The notes under the pieces: model-generated
What the model was told of the DNA's origin: nothing
Database searches by the model: none
What the model saw: the letters and a program-made list of their open reading frames with translations, nothing else
Source: Saccharothrix saharensis
GTDB taxonomy: Bacteria > Actinomycetota > Actinomycetes > Mycobacteriales > Pseudonocardiaceae
Direction of reading: 5' to 3'
NCBI RefSeq assembly: GCF_006716745.1
Contig: NZ_VFPP01000001.1
Coordinates: forward strand, 4,278,001-4,342,000
DNA length: 64,000 nucleotides
Shown here: one piece after another, positions 37,419 to 49,408 of the stretch
How positions within the stretch are numbered: position 1 is the stretch's first letter
Layout: each line of letters begins with the position of its first letter
Translations under genes and position numbers: made by a program

Positions 37419-38207
37419 TCACTCCGACAGGTCGTCCAGCTCCACGACCAGGCACGGACCGCCGCTGTAGAGCCCGGCGTCCACCGCGAGCACCTTGCCG
37501 TCGGCGTACCGCAGCGGCCCGTCGATCTCCTCCGGCGACACGCCGAGCTGGTCGGCGATGACGCTGTGCCCGTGCACGACCTCGCGGCCGCCGAGCACGT
37601 CGAGCAGCTCGGCCGCCACCTCCGCGCCGTCCGGGCCGCGGAAGGCGTAGCGGGTCGTCATCTTGCGCCAGCACTCCCACCAGTGGTCCAGGTCGTCGCC
37701 GCGCAGCACCTCCCGCACGGCCTCGTTGACCTCGTCGATCGTGGCGCCCCACTCCAGGTACGCGAGCGTGTCGGAGTGCATCAGCAGGTGCCCGTCGACC
37801 TCGGTGAGCACGCGGCGGGTGGTGAGCCACTCGATGTGGGCGTCGGTGAGCCGGTCCTGGTCGCTGCGCAGACCGCCGTTGAGCAGCCAGCTGCGGGCGA
37901 AGCTGCGGGGCGTCGGCGCGCCCGGGACGTTGCGGTCGCCGAACCGGTGCATGCCCAGGAGCAGCACCTCGTGGTTGCCGACGAGGGCGTCGACCCGGCC
38001 GCCGCTCTGCTCGGCCAGCCGCATCACGAACTCGATCACGCCGATGCCGTCGGGGCCGCGGTCGACGAAGTCGCCGAGGAACCACAGCTCCGCGTCACCG
38101 CCGCACCAGTCGCCGTCGGCGTCGACCAGGCCCGCGGCGTGCAGGGCGCGGATCAGCTCGGCGAGGTGCCCGTGCACGTCGCCAACCACGAAGAGCGGTC
38201 GTTCCAC
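37419..38207 (-). CDS. calcineurin-like metallophosphoesterase
   Basis: A 262-residue phosphatase of the PPP type. Metal and catalytic motifs are complete: VVGDVHGHL, FLGDFVDRGPDG, ALVGNHEVLLLG, then LLMHSDTLAYLEWG and VVHGHSVI. Such proteins include bacterial protein phosphatases and Ap4A hydrolase relatives; which one cannot be told. Terminal convergent arrangement with yccF (31 bases apart). Confidence 0.9.
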   Translation of the reverse strand: MERPLFVVGDVHGHLAELIRALHAAGLVDADGDWCGGDAELWFLGDFVDRGPDGIGVIEFVMRLAEQSGGRVDALVGNHEVLLLGMHRFGDRNVPGAPTPRSFARSWLLNGGLRSDQDRLTDAHIEWLTTRRVLTEVDGHLLMHSDTLAYLEWGATIDEVNEAVREVLRGDDLDHWWECWRKMTTRYAFRGPDGAEVAAELLDVLGGREVVHGHSVIADQLGVSPEEIDGPLRYADGKVLAVDAGLYSGGPCLVVELDDLSE

Positions 38208-38360
38208 ACCTGCGACGATAAGCGACGCGGGGGCGTGGCGCGTAAAAGTCGATCAGGCACGCCGCCGCCACCGTCGCCGCGGGGACCGCGGGCCTCCCCC
38301 ACCGGGGTGAGTTCGGGCCGGTCCGCCAGGTCGGCCCCGCCCCCGGCCCCGAGCCACGCC

Positions 38361-39164
38361 TCAGGCCTCGTCCGGGAACGGGTTCGCCGAGTGGCCGACC
38401 AGGTCCGCGATCGACTTGACCACCCGCGTCGGCCGGTACGGGTACAGCTCCGCCGTCGACTCCGCCGAGATGCCGGTGAGCACCAGGATCGTGCGCAACC
38501 CGGCCTCCAGCCCGGACCGCACGTCGGTGTCCATCCGGTCGCCGATCATCAGCGTCGTCTCCGAGTGCGCGCCCAGCGCCCGCAGCGCCGACCGCATCAT
38601 CAACGGGTTCGGCTTGCCCACGTAGTAAGGAGCACGGCCGGTGGCGCGCTCGATCAGCGCGGCGATCGAGCCGGTCGCGGGCAGCGAGCCCTCCCGGGAC
38701 GGGCCGGTGGCGTCCGGGTTGGTCGCGATGAACCGCGCGCCCTCCTCCACCAGCCGGATCGCCTTGGTGATCGCGGTGAAGCTGTAGGTGCGGGTCTCGC
38801 CGAGCACCACGTAGTCCGGGTCGCGGTCGGTCAGCACGTACCCGATCTCGTGCAGCGCCGTGGTCAGCCCCGCCTCGCCGATCACGAACGCCGAGCCGCC
38901 CGGCCGCTGGGAGTCCAGGAACCTCGCGGTCGCCAGCGCGGAGGTCCAGATCGCCGCCTCCGGCACCTCCAGACCGGTGCGGGACAGCCTGGCCCGCAGG
39001 TCGCGCTGGGTGTAGATGGAGTTGTTCGTGAGCACCATGAACGGGATGCCGTTCGCGGTGAGCTCGGCGACGAACTCGCTCGACCCCGGGATCGGGTGCT
39101 CCTCGTGCACGAGCACGCCGTCCATGTCCATCAGGTAGTTCCACTGAGCGGCCATGGCGGACAT
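38361..39164 (-). CDS. HAD-IIA family hydrolase (NagD-like)
   Basis: A 267-residue phosphatase. Motif [17 protein letters not shown], motif [20 protein letters not shown], motif [18 protein letters not shown] with the conserved lysine, and motif [30 protein letters not shown] define the NagD/4-nitrophenylphosphatase group. Start is ATG 39164; ATG three codons later is also possible. Nine bases separate it from the upstream MarR gene, so the two are probably co-transcribed. Confidence 0.92.
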   Translation of the reverse strand: MSAMAAQWNYLMDMDGVLVHEEHPIPGSSEFVAELTANGIPFMVLTNNSIYTQRDLRARLSRTGLEVPEAAIWTSALATARFLDSQRPGGSAFVIGEAGLTTALHEIGYVLTDRDPDYVVLGETRTYSFTAITKAIRLVEEGARFIATNPDATGPSREGSLPATGSIAALIERATGRAPYYVGKPNPLMMRSALRALGAHSETTLMIGDRMDTDVRSGLEAGLRTILVLTGISAESTAELYPYRPTRVVKSIADLVGHSANPFPDEA

Positions 39165-39173
39165 GCTGCCGGC

Positions 39174-39638
39174 TCAGGCGTCGACCACGCGCCGGCGGAA
39201 CGTCTCGATGAGCACCTGGTTGTAGCGCTCCAGCACGTCCCGCTCGGCCGGGGTGAACCGCGACAGCACCTCCCGCAGCGTCTCCTGCGCCCCGGCGACC
39301 AGGTCGCCGAGCCCGCCCTCCTCCCGCACGGTGACCTCGACCAGGACCTTGCGCCGGTCGTGCGGGTCGCGCACCCGCCGCACGTACCCGGCCCGCTCCA
39401 GCCGGTCGATCACCCCGGTCACGGCGCCGGTGGACAGCCCGGACAGCTCGGCGATCCGGCCGGCCGTGATCGGGCCCTCCGCGCGCAGGGCCAGGTCGAG
39501 GCACTTCTCGTCGGTGGGCGACAGCCCCATCCGCTCGGCCACCCGGCTGTGGAACAGGACGGTGAGCGCGCTGGTCTCCCGCGCGTAGACGCTGAACCGC
39601 TCCAGCACGTCCGCGGGCACCTCGTGCTCACTGGTCAT
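39174..39638 (-). CDS. MarR-family transcriptional regulator
   Basis: A 154-residue winged-helix regulator: helix-turn-helix ITAGRIAELSGLSTGAVTGVIDRLERAGYVRRVRDPHDRRKVLVEV with the conserved wing DRRK, flanked by dimerisation helices (EVPADVLERFSVYARETSAL at the N-terminus, ERDVLERYNQVLIETFRRRV at the C-terminus). The open frame upstream of ATG 39638 is not part of the family. It runs with the NagD-like gene and diverges from moaA, so control of either is possible. Confidence 0.9.
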   Translation of the reverse strand: MTSEHEVPADVLERFSVYARETSALTVLFHSRVAERMGLSPTDEKCLDLALRAEGPITAGRIAELSGLSTGAVTGVIDRLERAGYVRRVRDPHDRRKVLVEVTVREEGGLGDLVAGAQETLREVLSRFTPAERDVLERYNQVLIETFRRRVVDA

Positions 39639-39739
39639 GCCGGGCAATTTAGCGTTCCGGGCGCCGGGTTCGTCAGCCTCGTCCACCGCCACGCCCCGCT
39701 GTCCCCCATTTCCAGCAGCACCCACAAGTGTCCGCCGAT

Positions 39740-39752
39740 TACCCTGGTAGGG

Positions 39753-39755
<3 letters not shown>
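39740..39755 (+). promoter_or_regulatory. leaderless-type promoter of moaA
   Basis: TACCCT seven bases upstream of the GTG start at 39753. No molybdenum-cofactor riboswitch was visible in this short region. Confidence 0.5.
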
Positions 39756-40811
<1,056 letters not shown>

Positions 40812-40812
40812 G

Positions 40813-41067
40813 GTGCGGCTGACCGTTCGGTACTTCGCGGGGGCGCGGGCGGCGGTGGGCGTGCCGGACGAGAGCTTCGAGCTGCCCGGCGACACGGCCA
40901 CCGTCCAGGCGGCGATCGAGGCCGTCCGCGGCCGGCACGGCGAGAAGGTGGCGCGCGTGCTGCCCGCGTGCAGCTTCCTCCTGGACGGCGTGGCGGTCCG
41001 TGATCATGACACGGCAGTGTTGTCCGGGTCACAACTCGACGTGCTGCCGCCCTTTGCCGGTGGCTGA
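40813..41067 (+). CDS. moaD: MoaD/ThiS-family sulfur carrier
   Basis: An 84-residue ubiquitin-like sulfur carrier that forms a thiocarboxylate on its C-terminus and donates sulfur within molybdopterin synthase together with MoaE. The features are the RLTVRYFAGARAAVG start, SQLDVLPPFAGG end and the required terminal Gly-Gly. Coupled to moaA. MoaE lies 1.1 kb away on the other strand. A ThiS role is less likely because of the moa context. Confidence 0.92.
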   Translation: MRLTVRYFAGARAAVGVPDESFELPGDTATVQAAIEAVRGRHGEKVARVLPACSFLLDGVAVRDHDTAVLSGSQLDVLPPFAGG

Positions 41068-41195
41068 CCCTTCTCCACCCTTGCGGATTAATACGTGAGC
41101 TAAACCTCACTTACGGTGATTGATCTCGGCGAATCTCGGAACGGAAACAGACCGATAACGGTGTCCTGAGCTGCCTAAACGGGCGAGTCGGGTAG

Positions 41196-42113
<918 letters not shown>

Positions 42114-42147
42114 CCCGTCGCCGGCGCGAGTCGGTGCACGACGGAAC

Positions 42148-42185
42148 CGGACCCCGGACCGCCCCCCTCGGCGGTCCGGGGTCCG
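42148..42185. terminator. terminator between rpf and moaE
   Basis: A perfect 16-bp stem (42148-42163 with 42170-42185) and 6-base loop between convergent genes; can serve both strands. Confidence 0.85.
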
Positions 42186-42211
42186 AACCCGTTGCGGCGT
42201 GAGAGCCCCGC

Positions 42212-42637
42212 TCAGGGCATGTTGACCCACTCGTCGGTGCCGTCGGTGAAGACCTGCCGCTTCCACACCGGCAGCCGCCGCTTCACCTCGTCGACGAGTT
42301 CCGAGCACACCGCGAACGCCTCGCCCCGGTGCTCGGCGGACACCGCGCACGCCAGCGCCACGTCCCCGATCGCCAGCGGACCGACCCGGTGCGACACGGC
42401 GACCGCGCGCACGCCCTCGAACCGACCCACCACGTCCGCCACCACCTCGGCCACCACGGCGGCGGCCGTCGGGTGACCGACGTACTCCAGCTCGCGCACC
42501 GATCGCCCGTGGTCGTGGTCGCGCACCACCCCGGCGAACGTCACCACCGCGCCCGCCGCCGCGTGCTCCACGAGCTTCGCGTGCTCGTTCACGGACAGCG
42601 GTTGGTCGCTCACGGTCGCCCGCAGCACCTCGGTCAT
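42212..42637 (-). CDS. moaE: molybdopterin synthase catalytic subunit MoaE
   Basis: The large subunit of molybdopterin synthase, converting cyclic pyranopterin to molybdopterin with MoaD-thiocarboxylate. The 141-residue protein has AAGAVVTFAGVVRDHDHGRSVRELEYVGHPTA, HRVGPLAIGDVALACAVSAEHRGEAF and the active-site lysines in VKRRLPVWKRQVF. It overlaps the mog gene by four bases (ATGA), giving a moaC-mog-moaE operon read leftwards. Confidence 0.95.
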   Translation of the reverse strand: MTEVLRATVSDQPLSVNEHAKLVEHAAAGAVVTFAGVVRDHDHGRSVRELEYVGHPTAAAVVAEVVADVVGRFEGVRAVAVSHRVGPLAIGDVALACAVSAEHRGEAFAVCSELVDEVKRRLPVWKRQVFTDGTDEWVNMP

Positions 42638-43107
42638 GCGTGGTCACCTCCGGCCACCTGGTCGACGGCGTGCTCCAGCAGGGTCGCGAGCACGTCCAGC
42701 CCGTCGCGCACCCCGCCCGTCGAGCCGGGCAGGTTCACCACGAACGTGCGGCCGGCCACCCCCGCCACACCGCGCGACAGCACGGCGGTGGGCACGCGTG
42801 GCCAGCCTGACATCCGGATGGCGTCGGCCACACCCGGCACCTCGAAGTCCAGCACCGACCGGGTCGCCTCGGGCGTGCGGTCGGTGGGGCTGATGCCCGT
42901 GCCACCGGTCGTGACGACGACCGAGACGCCGTCCGCCACGGCCGCGCGCAACGCCCCGGCCACCGGCTCTCCGTCCGGCACGACCACCGGCTCCGGCACG
43001 TCGTAGGACCGCTCCCGCAGCCACCCGACGATGATCGGCCCGCCGCGGTCGGCGTACACGCCCGCGGCCGCCCGGTTCGACGCGGTGATCACCCGCGCCG
43101 TCCTCAC
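42634..43107 (-). CDS. mog: molybdopterin adenylyltransferase-family protein (Mog/MoaB)
   Basis: A 157-residue MogA/MoaB-fold protein that adenylates molybdopterin before molybdenum insertion. The motif is VSVVVTTGGTGISPTDRTPEATRSVLDFEVPG, with the binding segment TFVVNLPGSTGGVRDGLDVL. GTG 43107 overlaps the moaC stop (GTGA); an ATG four codons upstream at 43119 is less likely. Mycobacterial Rv0865 (mog) is the counterpart. Confidence 0.93.
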   Translation of the reverse strand: MRTARVITASNRAAAGVYADRGGPIIVGWLRERSYDVPEPVVVPDGEPVAGALRAAVADGVSVVVTTGGTGISPTDRTPEATRSVLDFEVPGVADAIRMSGWPRVPTAVLSRGVAGVAGRTFVVNLPGSTGGVRDGLDVLATLLEHAVDQVAGGDHA

Positions 43108-43574
43108 GGGCGTTCCCACAGGCCGGTCTTGCCGCCCTCCTTGCGCTCGACCCGCACCGCGTCCAACGACGCCGCCGGGTCCACCGCCTTCACCATGTCG
43201 TGCAGCGTGAGCCCGGCCACCGACACGGCCGTCAACGCCTCCATCTCCACGCCCGTGCGGTCCGTGGTGCGGACGGTCGCCGTGATGCGGACCTCGGCGT
43301 CACCCGGCGTCAGGTCGACCTTGACGCTGGACAGCGCGATGGGGTGGCAGAGCGGCACGAGCTCCCACGTCCGCTTGGCCGCCATGATCCCCGCGATCCG
43401 CGCCGTGGCGAGCGCGTCGCCCTTCGGCAGCCCGTCCCGGCCCAGCAACGCCACCACCTCGTGCGTGGTCCGCAGCACACCGGACGCCACCGCCGTGCGC
43501 GTGGTCGGCTCCTTCTCGGACACATCGACCATGCGTGCCGCGCCGGCGGCGTCCAAGTGGGTGAACTGAGTCAT
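43104..43574 (-). CDS. moaC: cyclic pyranopterin monophosphate synthase MoaC
   Basis: Works after MoaA, converting 3',8-cyclo-GTP into cyclic pyranopterin monophosphate. The 156-residue protein has all signatures: MVDVSEKEPTTRTAVA, KGDALATARIAGIMAAKRTWELVPLCHPI, GVEMEALTAVSVAGLTLHDMVKAVD (conserved catalytic Asp/Lys) and the C-terminal KEGGKTG. It leads the leftward moaC-mog-moaE operon, starting 10 bases beyond the malic enzyme stop. Confidence 0.96.
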   Translation of the reverse strand: MTQFTHLDAAGAARMVDVSEKEPTTRTAVASGVLRTTHEVVALLGRDGLPKGDALATARIAGIMAAKRTWELVPLCHPIALSSVKVDLTPGDAEVRITATVRTTDRTGVEMEALTAVSVAGLTLHDMVKAVDPAASLDAVRVERKEGGKTGLWERP

Positions 43575-43584
43575 ACCGGCGATG

Positions 43585-44979
<1,395 letters not shown>

Positions 44980-45040
44980 CGAACCTCCCAGACAGCACAG
45001 CTCAAGAGGGTTCGAGAGTAGTCCCGGCAGAAATACGGAA

Positions 45041-45066
45041 CGCGCGCGGCTCGACGGCCGCGCGCG
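45041..45066 (-). terminator. terminator after the small leftward gene
   Basis: A perfect 10-bp GC stem (45041-45050 with 45057-45066) and 6-base loop, six bases beyond the stop of the 61-residue protein. Confidence 0.65.
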
Positions 45067-45071
45067 CCGGG

Positions 45072-45257
45072 CTAGCGGTTGATCTCGGTCACCGGGTGGC
45101 GGTAGCCGAGCTCCTCGACCGGCAGCGGGAAGGTGACCTTGCCGAACGGCGACAGCGCGCCCTGCACGTCGCTGGCCAGCTCGGACACCGCGTACTTGCC
45201 GTCGGCGGGCGGCTCCGGCCAGTGCGGGTCGATGCGCTCGGGGCGGGCCTTGGCCAC
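45072..45257 (-). CDS. small hypothetical protein
   Basis: A 61-residue hydrophilic protein starting at GTG 45257 behind a strong GAGGAGGAA ribosome site. It contains PERIDPHWPEPPADGKYAVSEL and ends PVEELGYRHPVTEINR. No family recognised. A strong ribosome site, clean codon use and a terminator after it support a real gene. Confidence 0.7.
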   Translation of the reverse strand: MAKARPERIDPHWPEPPADGKYAVSELASDVQGALSPFGKVTFPLPVEELGYRHPVTEINR

Positions 45258-45558
45258 GGTTCCTCCTCGGTGGTGTTCGTCGCCGACAAGTGTGCCTCAT
45301 CCGCGCCGGTGGCGGCTCCGGGTGGTCGGCGGCGGAAAGCGAGAGGCACGTCACGCGACCGTCCCCGCCCCGGCGCGGGGGCGACCGCGGGACCGGACGC
45401 CCCACCGGACTGAGCCTTTCGCCCGTCCGATGATTCGACCATTGCGCGGGCGAATACGCCCTTTCCGATCCGGTAGTGTTCGCGAAACCGCCGCCGAATG
45501 ACAACGCGCGTTCCCCGGAACACGTCGTGCCGAATCGGCGAACGGAAGGTCGAATGCC

Positions 45559-46050
45559 ATGAACCTCCGCTCCTTCACCATTCGCGTCACCGCCGTCCTG
45601 GCGGCCCTCTGCTGCGTCCTCGCGATCGGGGGCACGGCCCCGGCCGGAGCCGCCCCCGCGGGCAAGGCCCACCTGTTCAACCCCAACTCGGGCCTGTGCC
45701 TGAACGTCACCCACGGCAGCATCGAACCCGGCGCCAGAACCGAGATCTACAACTGCCTCGACAACCCGGTCGAGCTCTGGGAGTTGAACAGCGCGGGGCA
45801 GCTGTACAACCCTTATTCCGGTCTGTGCCTCAACACGGTGAACTACGACATCAAGGCGAGCACCCGGACGGAAATCTGGGCCTGCAACGCGAAGGTCGCG
45901 CAGTGGTCCTTCAACGGTGACAAGCTGGTGCACAAGCAGTCCGGCCTGTGCCTGAACGTCTACGAGTTCGAGATCAAGCCGGGCACCCCCACCGAGATCT
46001 ACTACTGCAACGGCAACGCCGCCGAGCTGTGGAAGTGGTGGCAGGTGTAG
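45559..46050 (+). CDS. secreted ricin-B-type lectin
   Basis: A 163-residue exported beta-trefoil. Signal peptide 1-32 (VTAVLAALCCVLAIGG core, APAGAAPAG cleavage zone). The mature domain has three repeats, each ending in a LCLN motif: NPNSGLCLNVTH, NPYSGLCLNTVN and KQSGLCLNVYE, with Cys pairs in each (YNCLDN, WACNA, YYCNG) and QxW-like ends (VELWELN, VAQWSFN, AELWKWW). It probably binds sugars outside the cell; it stands alone without a catalytic domain. The upstream ~300 bases have lower GC near 45430-45540, consistent with a promoter (TAGTGT at about 45474). Confidence 0.9.
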   Translation: MNLRSFTIRVTAVLAALCCVLAIGGTAPAGAAPAGKAHLFNPNSGLCLNVTHGSIEPGARTEIYNCLDNPVELWELNSAGQLYNPYSGLCLNTVNYDIKASTRTEIWACNAKVAQWSFNGDKLVHKQSGLCLNVYEFEIKPGTPTEIYYCNGNAAELWKWWQV

Positions 46051-46061
46051 GGCGCGGCCCG

Positions 46062-46097
46062 GGGCGTCGTCGGGCGGCGGGCCGTCCGACGACGCCC
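46062..46097 (+). terminator. terminator after the lectin gene
   Basis: A 16-bp stem with one wobble pair (46062-46077 with 46082-46097) and 4-base loop, 12 bases after the stop codon. Confidence 0.75.
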
Positions 46098-46123
46098 GGA
46101 GGTCGGCATATACCGTGGTGGGG

Positions 46124-48370
46124 ATGTCCGGCACCACCCTCGCCGAGTGGCTGCGGGCGCAGGACGACTCCGCGCTCGTGGCCCTGCTGCGCGCCCGGCC
46201 GGACCTGGCCACGCCCCCGCCGGCCGACACGACCGTGCTCGCCACCCGCATCGGGTCGCGGGCGTCCGTGGCGCGGGCCTGCGAAGACCTCGACACGGTC
46301 ACCCTGACGGTGCTGGAAGCGCTGCTCGTGCTGGACGCCGACCTCGCGCCGGTCGGCCGCGGCGCCGTGCAGGAGCTGTTCGGCGAGACCGACATCGGCC
46401 CGGCCCTGGACGCGCTGCGCGCCCGTGCCCTGCTGTGGGGCGGCGACCACGCGCTGTCCACCCCGCCCGCGACCCGCGACGCGGTCAACCCGTTCCCCTG
46501 CGGCCTCGGCCGCTCGGTGCCGCGCCTGGCCGACGCCGACCTGAGCGCGCTCGACCCCGACGAGCACCGCGTGCTGCAGACCCTCGCCGCCGGGCCGCCG
46601 GTCGGGCAGACGAAGGACGCCGGGCACGTCGTCTCGCTGGCCAACGCCAAGACCCCGATCCAGAAGCTGCTCGCCCGCGGCCTGCTGGTCCGCCGCGACG
46701 CGCAGACCGTCGAGCTGCCCCGCGAGGTCGGCCTGAAGGTGCGCGGCGACCGGCCGCTCGGCGCGGTCCGGACCGCCGAGCCGCCGCTGACCACGTTCCG
46801 CCGCGACCCGTCCGACGTCGACCACACCGGCGCGGGCGAGGCGTTGGAGCTGTCCCGGCACGTCGAGGCGCTGCTCAAGAGCTGGTCGGAGGAGCCGCCC
46901 GCGGTGCTGCGGTCCGGCGGTGTCGGCGTGCGGGAGCTGCGCAAGCTCGCCAAGGACCTCGACGTGGACGAGCGGCGGGCCGCGCTGCTGGTCGAGCTGG
47001 TCGTCAACGCGGGGCTGGTCGCCGACACCGAGGGCCTGGAACCGGAGTGGGTGCCGACCACGCAGACCGACGCGTGGCTGGTCGCCGCGCCCGAGCACCG
47101 GTGGGCCACCATCGCCCAGGCGTGGCTCGACCTGCCGCGGCTGCCGGGCCTGATCGGGCAGCGGGATGACCGCGACCGCCTGCTCAACCCGCTCGCGCCG
47201 GAGCTGAACCGGCCGGGTGCGCCCCGCGACCGGCGGCGCGTCCTCGAGGCGCTGGCCGCGTTGCCGCCGGGCACCGCCGTGACCGATCCGGACGAGCTGG
47301 CCGCCGTGCTGGCGTGGCGCGCTCCCCGGCGGGGCGGGCGGCTGCGGGACGAGCTGGTGCGCTGGACCGTCGAGGAGGGCACGCGGGTGGGCGTGCTCGC
47401 GCACAACGCCCTCACCGCCCAGGGGCGTGCGCTGCTGACCGAGGGGTCCGGGCCGGCCGCGAAACGGCTCGCCGACGCGCTGCCCGCGCCGGTCGACCAC
47501 GTGCTGGTGCAGGCGGACCTGACCGTCGTCGCGCCCGGACGGCTCGACCCGGAGCTGGCCGACGAGATCGCGCTGGTCGCGGACGTCGAGTCGGCGGGCA
47601 GCGCCACCGTCTACCGGGTGCGCGAGGACTCCGTGCGGCGGGCGTTCGACGCCGGGCGCAGCGCCGCCGACCTGCACGAGCTGTTCCGCAGCCGGTCGCG
47701 CACGCCGGTGCCGCAGTCGTTGACCTACCTGATCGACGACGCGGCCCGCCGGCACGGCCGGTTGCGCGGCGGGGCGGCCGGGTCGTTCCTGCGCTGCGAC
47801 GACCCGGTGCTGATCGCCGAGGTGATGGCGCACGCGGCGGCGGAGCGGCTGGCGCTGCGCAAGATCGCGCCGACCGTGCTGGTCAGCCCGTTGCCGCTGG
47901 CCGAGGTGCTGGACGGGTTGCGGGCCGCCGGGTTCGCGCCCGCAGCCGAGGGGCCGGACGGGCACGTGCTGGACCTGCGGGCCGGCGGCCGGCGGATCGC
48001 GGGCAAGGGCAGGCGCAGGCCGGTGCAGCCGAGCACGCCGTCGGACGAGCAGCTGGGCGAGCTGGTGCGGCTGGTGCGCGCCGGCGACCGGGCGGCGACG
48101 ACCACCGGCGGCGCGCGGGTGTCCGTGCCCGGCAACCTGGGCGCGGGACCGTCGGCGACGCTGGCGCTGCTGCAGCGGGCCGCGAAGGAGGGCCGCAGCG
48201 TGCTGGTCGACTTCGTGGACGGCCACGGCACCGCCGCCCGTCGCGTGATCACGCCGCAGGTCGTGGGCGGTGGCGTGCTGGAGGGCGTCGACGTCAGCTA
48301 CGGCGAGGTCCGCCGCTTCCCCCTGCACCGCATCACGTCCGCCGCCCTGGTCGAGGACGACGGAGCGTAA
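46124..48370 (+). CDS. helicase C-terminal-type (Rv0862c-like) protein
   Basis: A 748-residue cytoplasmic protein of the family that mycobacteria place next to the XPB helicase (Rv0862c, Helicase_C_3/XPB N-terminal-like). The N-terminal part has LAEWLRAQDDSALVALLRARPDLATPPPAD and wing-like modules; the C-terminal part VQADLTVVAPGRLDPELADEIALVADVESAGSATVYRV and the later SVLVDFVDGHGTAARRVITPQ are the best-conserved family regions. It lacks Walker motifs and so is not an ATPase itself. ATG 46124 is taken; GTG 46115 is nine bases upstream. In this window the XPB partner is 10 kb away. Confidence 0.85.
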   Translation: MSGTTLAEWLRAQDDSALVALLRARPDLATPPPADTTVLATRIGSRASVARACEDLDTVTLTVLEALLVLDADLAPVGRGAVQELFGETDIGPALDALRARALLWGGDHALSTPPATRDAVNPFPCGLGRSVPRLADADLSALDPDEHRVLQTLAAGPPVGQTKDAGHVVSLANAKTPIQKLLARGLLVRRDAQTVELPREVGLKVRGDRPLGAVRTAEPPLTTFRRDPSDVDHTGAGEALELSRHVEALLKSWSEEPPAVLRSGGVGVRELRKLAKDLDVDERRAALLVELVVNAGLVADTEGLEPEWVPTTQTDAWLVAAPEHRWATIAQAWLDLPRLPGLIGQRDDRDRLLNPLAPELNRPGAPRDRRRVLEALAALPPGTAVTDPDELAAVLAWRAPRRGGRLRDELVRWTVEEGTRVGVLAHNALTAQGRALLTEGSGPAAKRLADALPAPVDHVLVQADLTVVAPGRLDPELADEIALVADVESAGSATVYRVREDSVRRAFDAGRSAADLHELFRSRSRTPVPQSLTYLIDDAARRHGRLRGGAAGSFLRCDDPVLIAEVMAHAAAERLALRKIAPTVLVSPLPLAEVLDGLRAAGFAPAAEGPDGHVLDLRAGGRRIAGKGRRRPVQPSTPSDEQLGELVRLVRAGDRAATTTGGARVSVPGNLGAGPSATLALLQRAAKEGRSVLVDFVDGHGTAARRVITPQVVGGGVLEGVDVSYGEVRRFPLHRITSAALVEDDGA

Positions 48371-48497
48371 TCCCCGTTCGGCACAGATGATCACCCGATC
48401 GGCGACCCCGCCACGCCCTAGCGTCGAACCGCGGCCGCAAGCCGCACCACATCACCACCTCGTGCAGCGAACGGCCGGGTGAACCCCGCCCCGCTCG

Positions 48498-48548
48498 GGC
48501 ACGCCGGAGGGCGGCCTCCTACGAGGAGACCGCCGTCCGGCGGGTGAC
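48498..48548 (-). repeat. second copy of the cvnD terminator region
   Basis: Matches 48734-48780 with a few changes (gcacgccg-agggcggc ... gaggagaccgcc). It forms a hairpin like its partner and marks the far end of a partial duplication of the cvnD region. Confidence 0.7.
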
Positions 48549-48573
48549 GGCGACCCGGCTGGAGGCGGGACGA

Positions 48574-48736
48574 GGACGTGCGGCGACTGCCGGTCGTCGA
48601 AGAAGTCGATCGAGGCGAACGCGTCGGCCAACCGGCGCGTGTCCACCAGCACGATCGCACCGATGGCACCGCGCACCGGGTCGTCCCCCAGGAACCGGAA
48701 CCGGCGCCGGCCCGGCGTGCCGAACGGGTACGGGCA
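48574..48736 (-). pseudogene. cvnD fragment from a partial tandem duplication
   Basis: About 160 bases nearly identical to 48988-49150 inside the intact cvnD (offset 414 bases). The middle of the GTPase is preserved in frame: PFGTPG, then DDPVRGAIGAIVLVDTRRLADAFASIDFFDDRQ, but Walker A and both ends are missing. It sits between two copies of the cvnD terminator hairpin. The changes relative to cvnD (for example WFMWDDL to RFLGDDP) suggest it is drifting without selection. Confidence 0.8.
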
Positions 48737-48741
48737 CGCCG

Positions 48742-48774
48742 AAGGGCGGCCCCCGGTGAGGAGACCGCCCTTCA
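48742..48774 (-). terminator. terminator after cvnD
   Basis: Hairpin with an aagggcgg / ccgccctt stem beyond the cvnD stop, leftward direction; duplicated at 48498-48548. Confidence 0.6.
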
Positions 48775-48802
48775 GCACGTCACGCCGACCCCCGGGGGCC
48801 GA

Positions 48803-49408
48803 TCAGCCCGCGCGGACCGACATCCACTGGCGCATGGCGTGCTCGACCAGCGTGATCAGCGTCTGCTTGGTCGACTGCCGGTTGCGAGCGTCACACGTCA
48901 CTATCGGCACGGACTGGTCGATCGTGAGCGCGTCCCGCACGTCTTCGATGCGGTGGTGCAGCAGACCGTCGAAGCAGTTCACCCCCACGACGTACGGCAA
49001 CTGCCGGTCGTCGAAGAAGTCGATCGAGGCGAACGCGTCGGCCAACCGGCGCGTGTCCACCAGCACGATCGCACCGATGGCACCGCGCACCAGGTCGTCC
49101 CACATGAACCAGAACCGGTGCTGGCCCGGTGTGCCGAACAGGTACAGGATCAGGTCCTGGTCCAGCGACACCCGACCGAAGTCCATCGCCACCGTCGTGG
49201 TGACCTTGTTCGGCGTGGCCGACAGGTCGTCGACCCCGGCGCTCGCCTCGGTCATCACCGCTTCCGTGGTCAGCGGAACGATCTCCGACACGGAGCCGAC
49301 GAACGTCGTCTTGCCCACACCGAAGCCACCGGCCACCACGATCTTCGCGGACGTCGTCGGCTTCTTGGCGCCTTCGGCCGCGTTGGGGCTAGAGCCTGCG
49401 AAGCCCAC
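48803..49408 (-). CDS. conservon GTPase CvnD
   Basis: A 201-residue small Ras/MglA-like GTPase, the last member of an actinobacterial conservon. P-loop GGFGVGKTTFVG (residues 27-38), switch region TTTVAMDFGRV, switch II LFGTPGQHRFWFMW (PGQ, as in Ras-like proteins). The NKxD-type motif is replaced by GVNCFDG, usual for CvnD. The start is GTG 49408, overlapping cvnC by 20 bases. Conservons couple a sensor kinase-like protein to this GTPase and influence development and secondary metabolism in Streptomyces. Confidence 0.9.
   Translation of the reverse strand: MGFAGSSPNAAEGAKKPTTSAKIVVAGGFGVGKTTFVGSVSEIVPLTTEAVMTEASAGVDDLSATPNKVTTTVAMDFGRVSLDQDLILYLFGTPGQHRFWFMWDDLVRGAIGAIVLVDTRRLADAFASIDFFDDRQLPYVVGVNCFDGLLHHRIEDVRDALTIDQSVPIVTCDARNRQSTKQTLITLVEHAMRQWMSVRAG

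Noticed and set aside
44980-47607. Long frame continuing upstream of the malic enzyme
   Set aside because: Ser/Arg-rich shadow on the opposite strand of the lectin and Rv0862c-like genes; malic enzyme starts at ATG 44979 with a good ribosome site.
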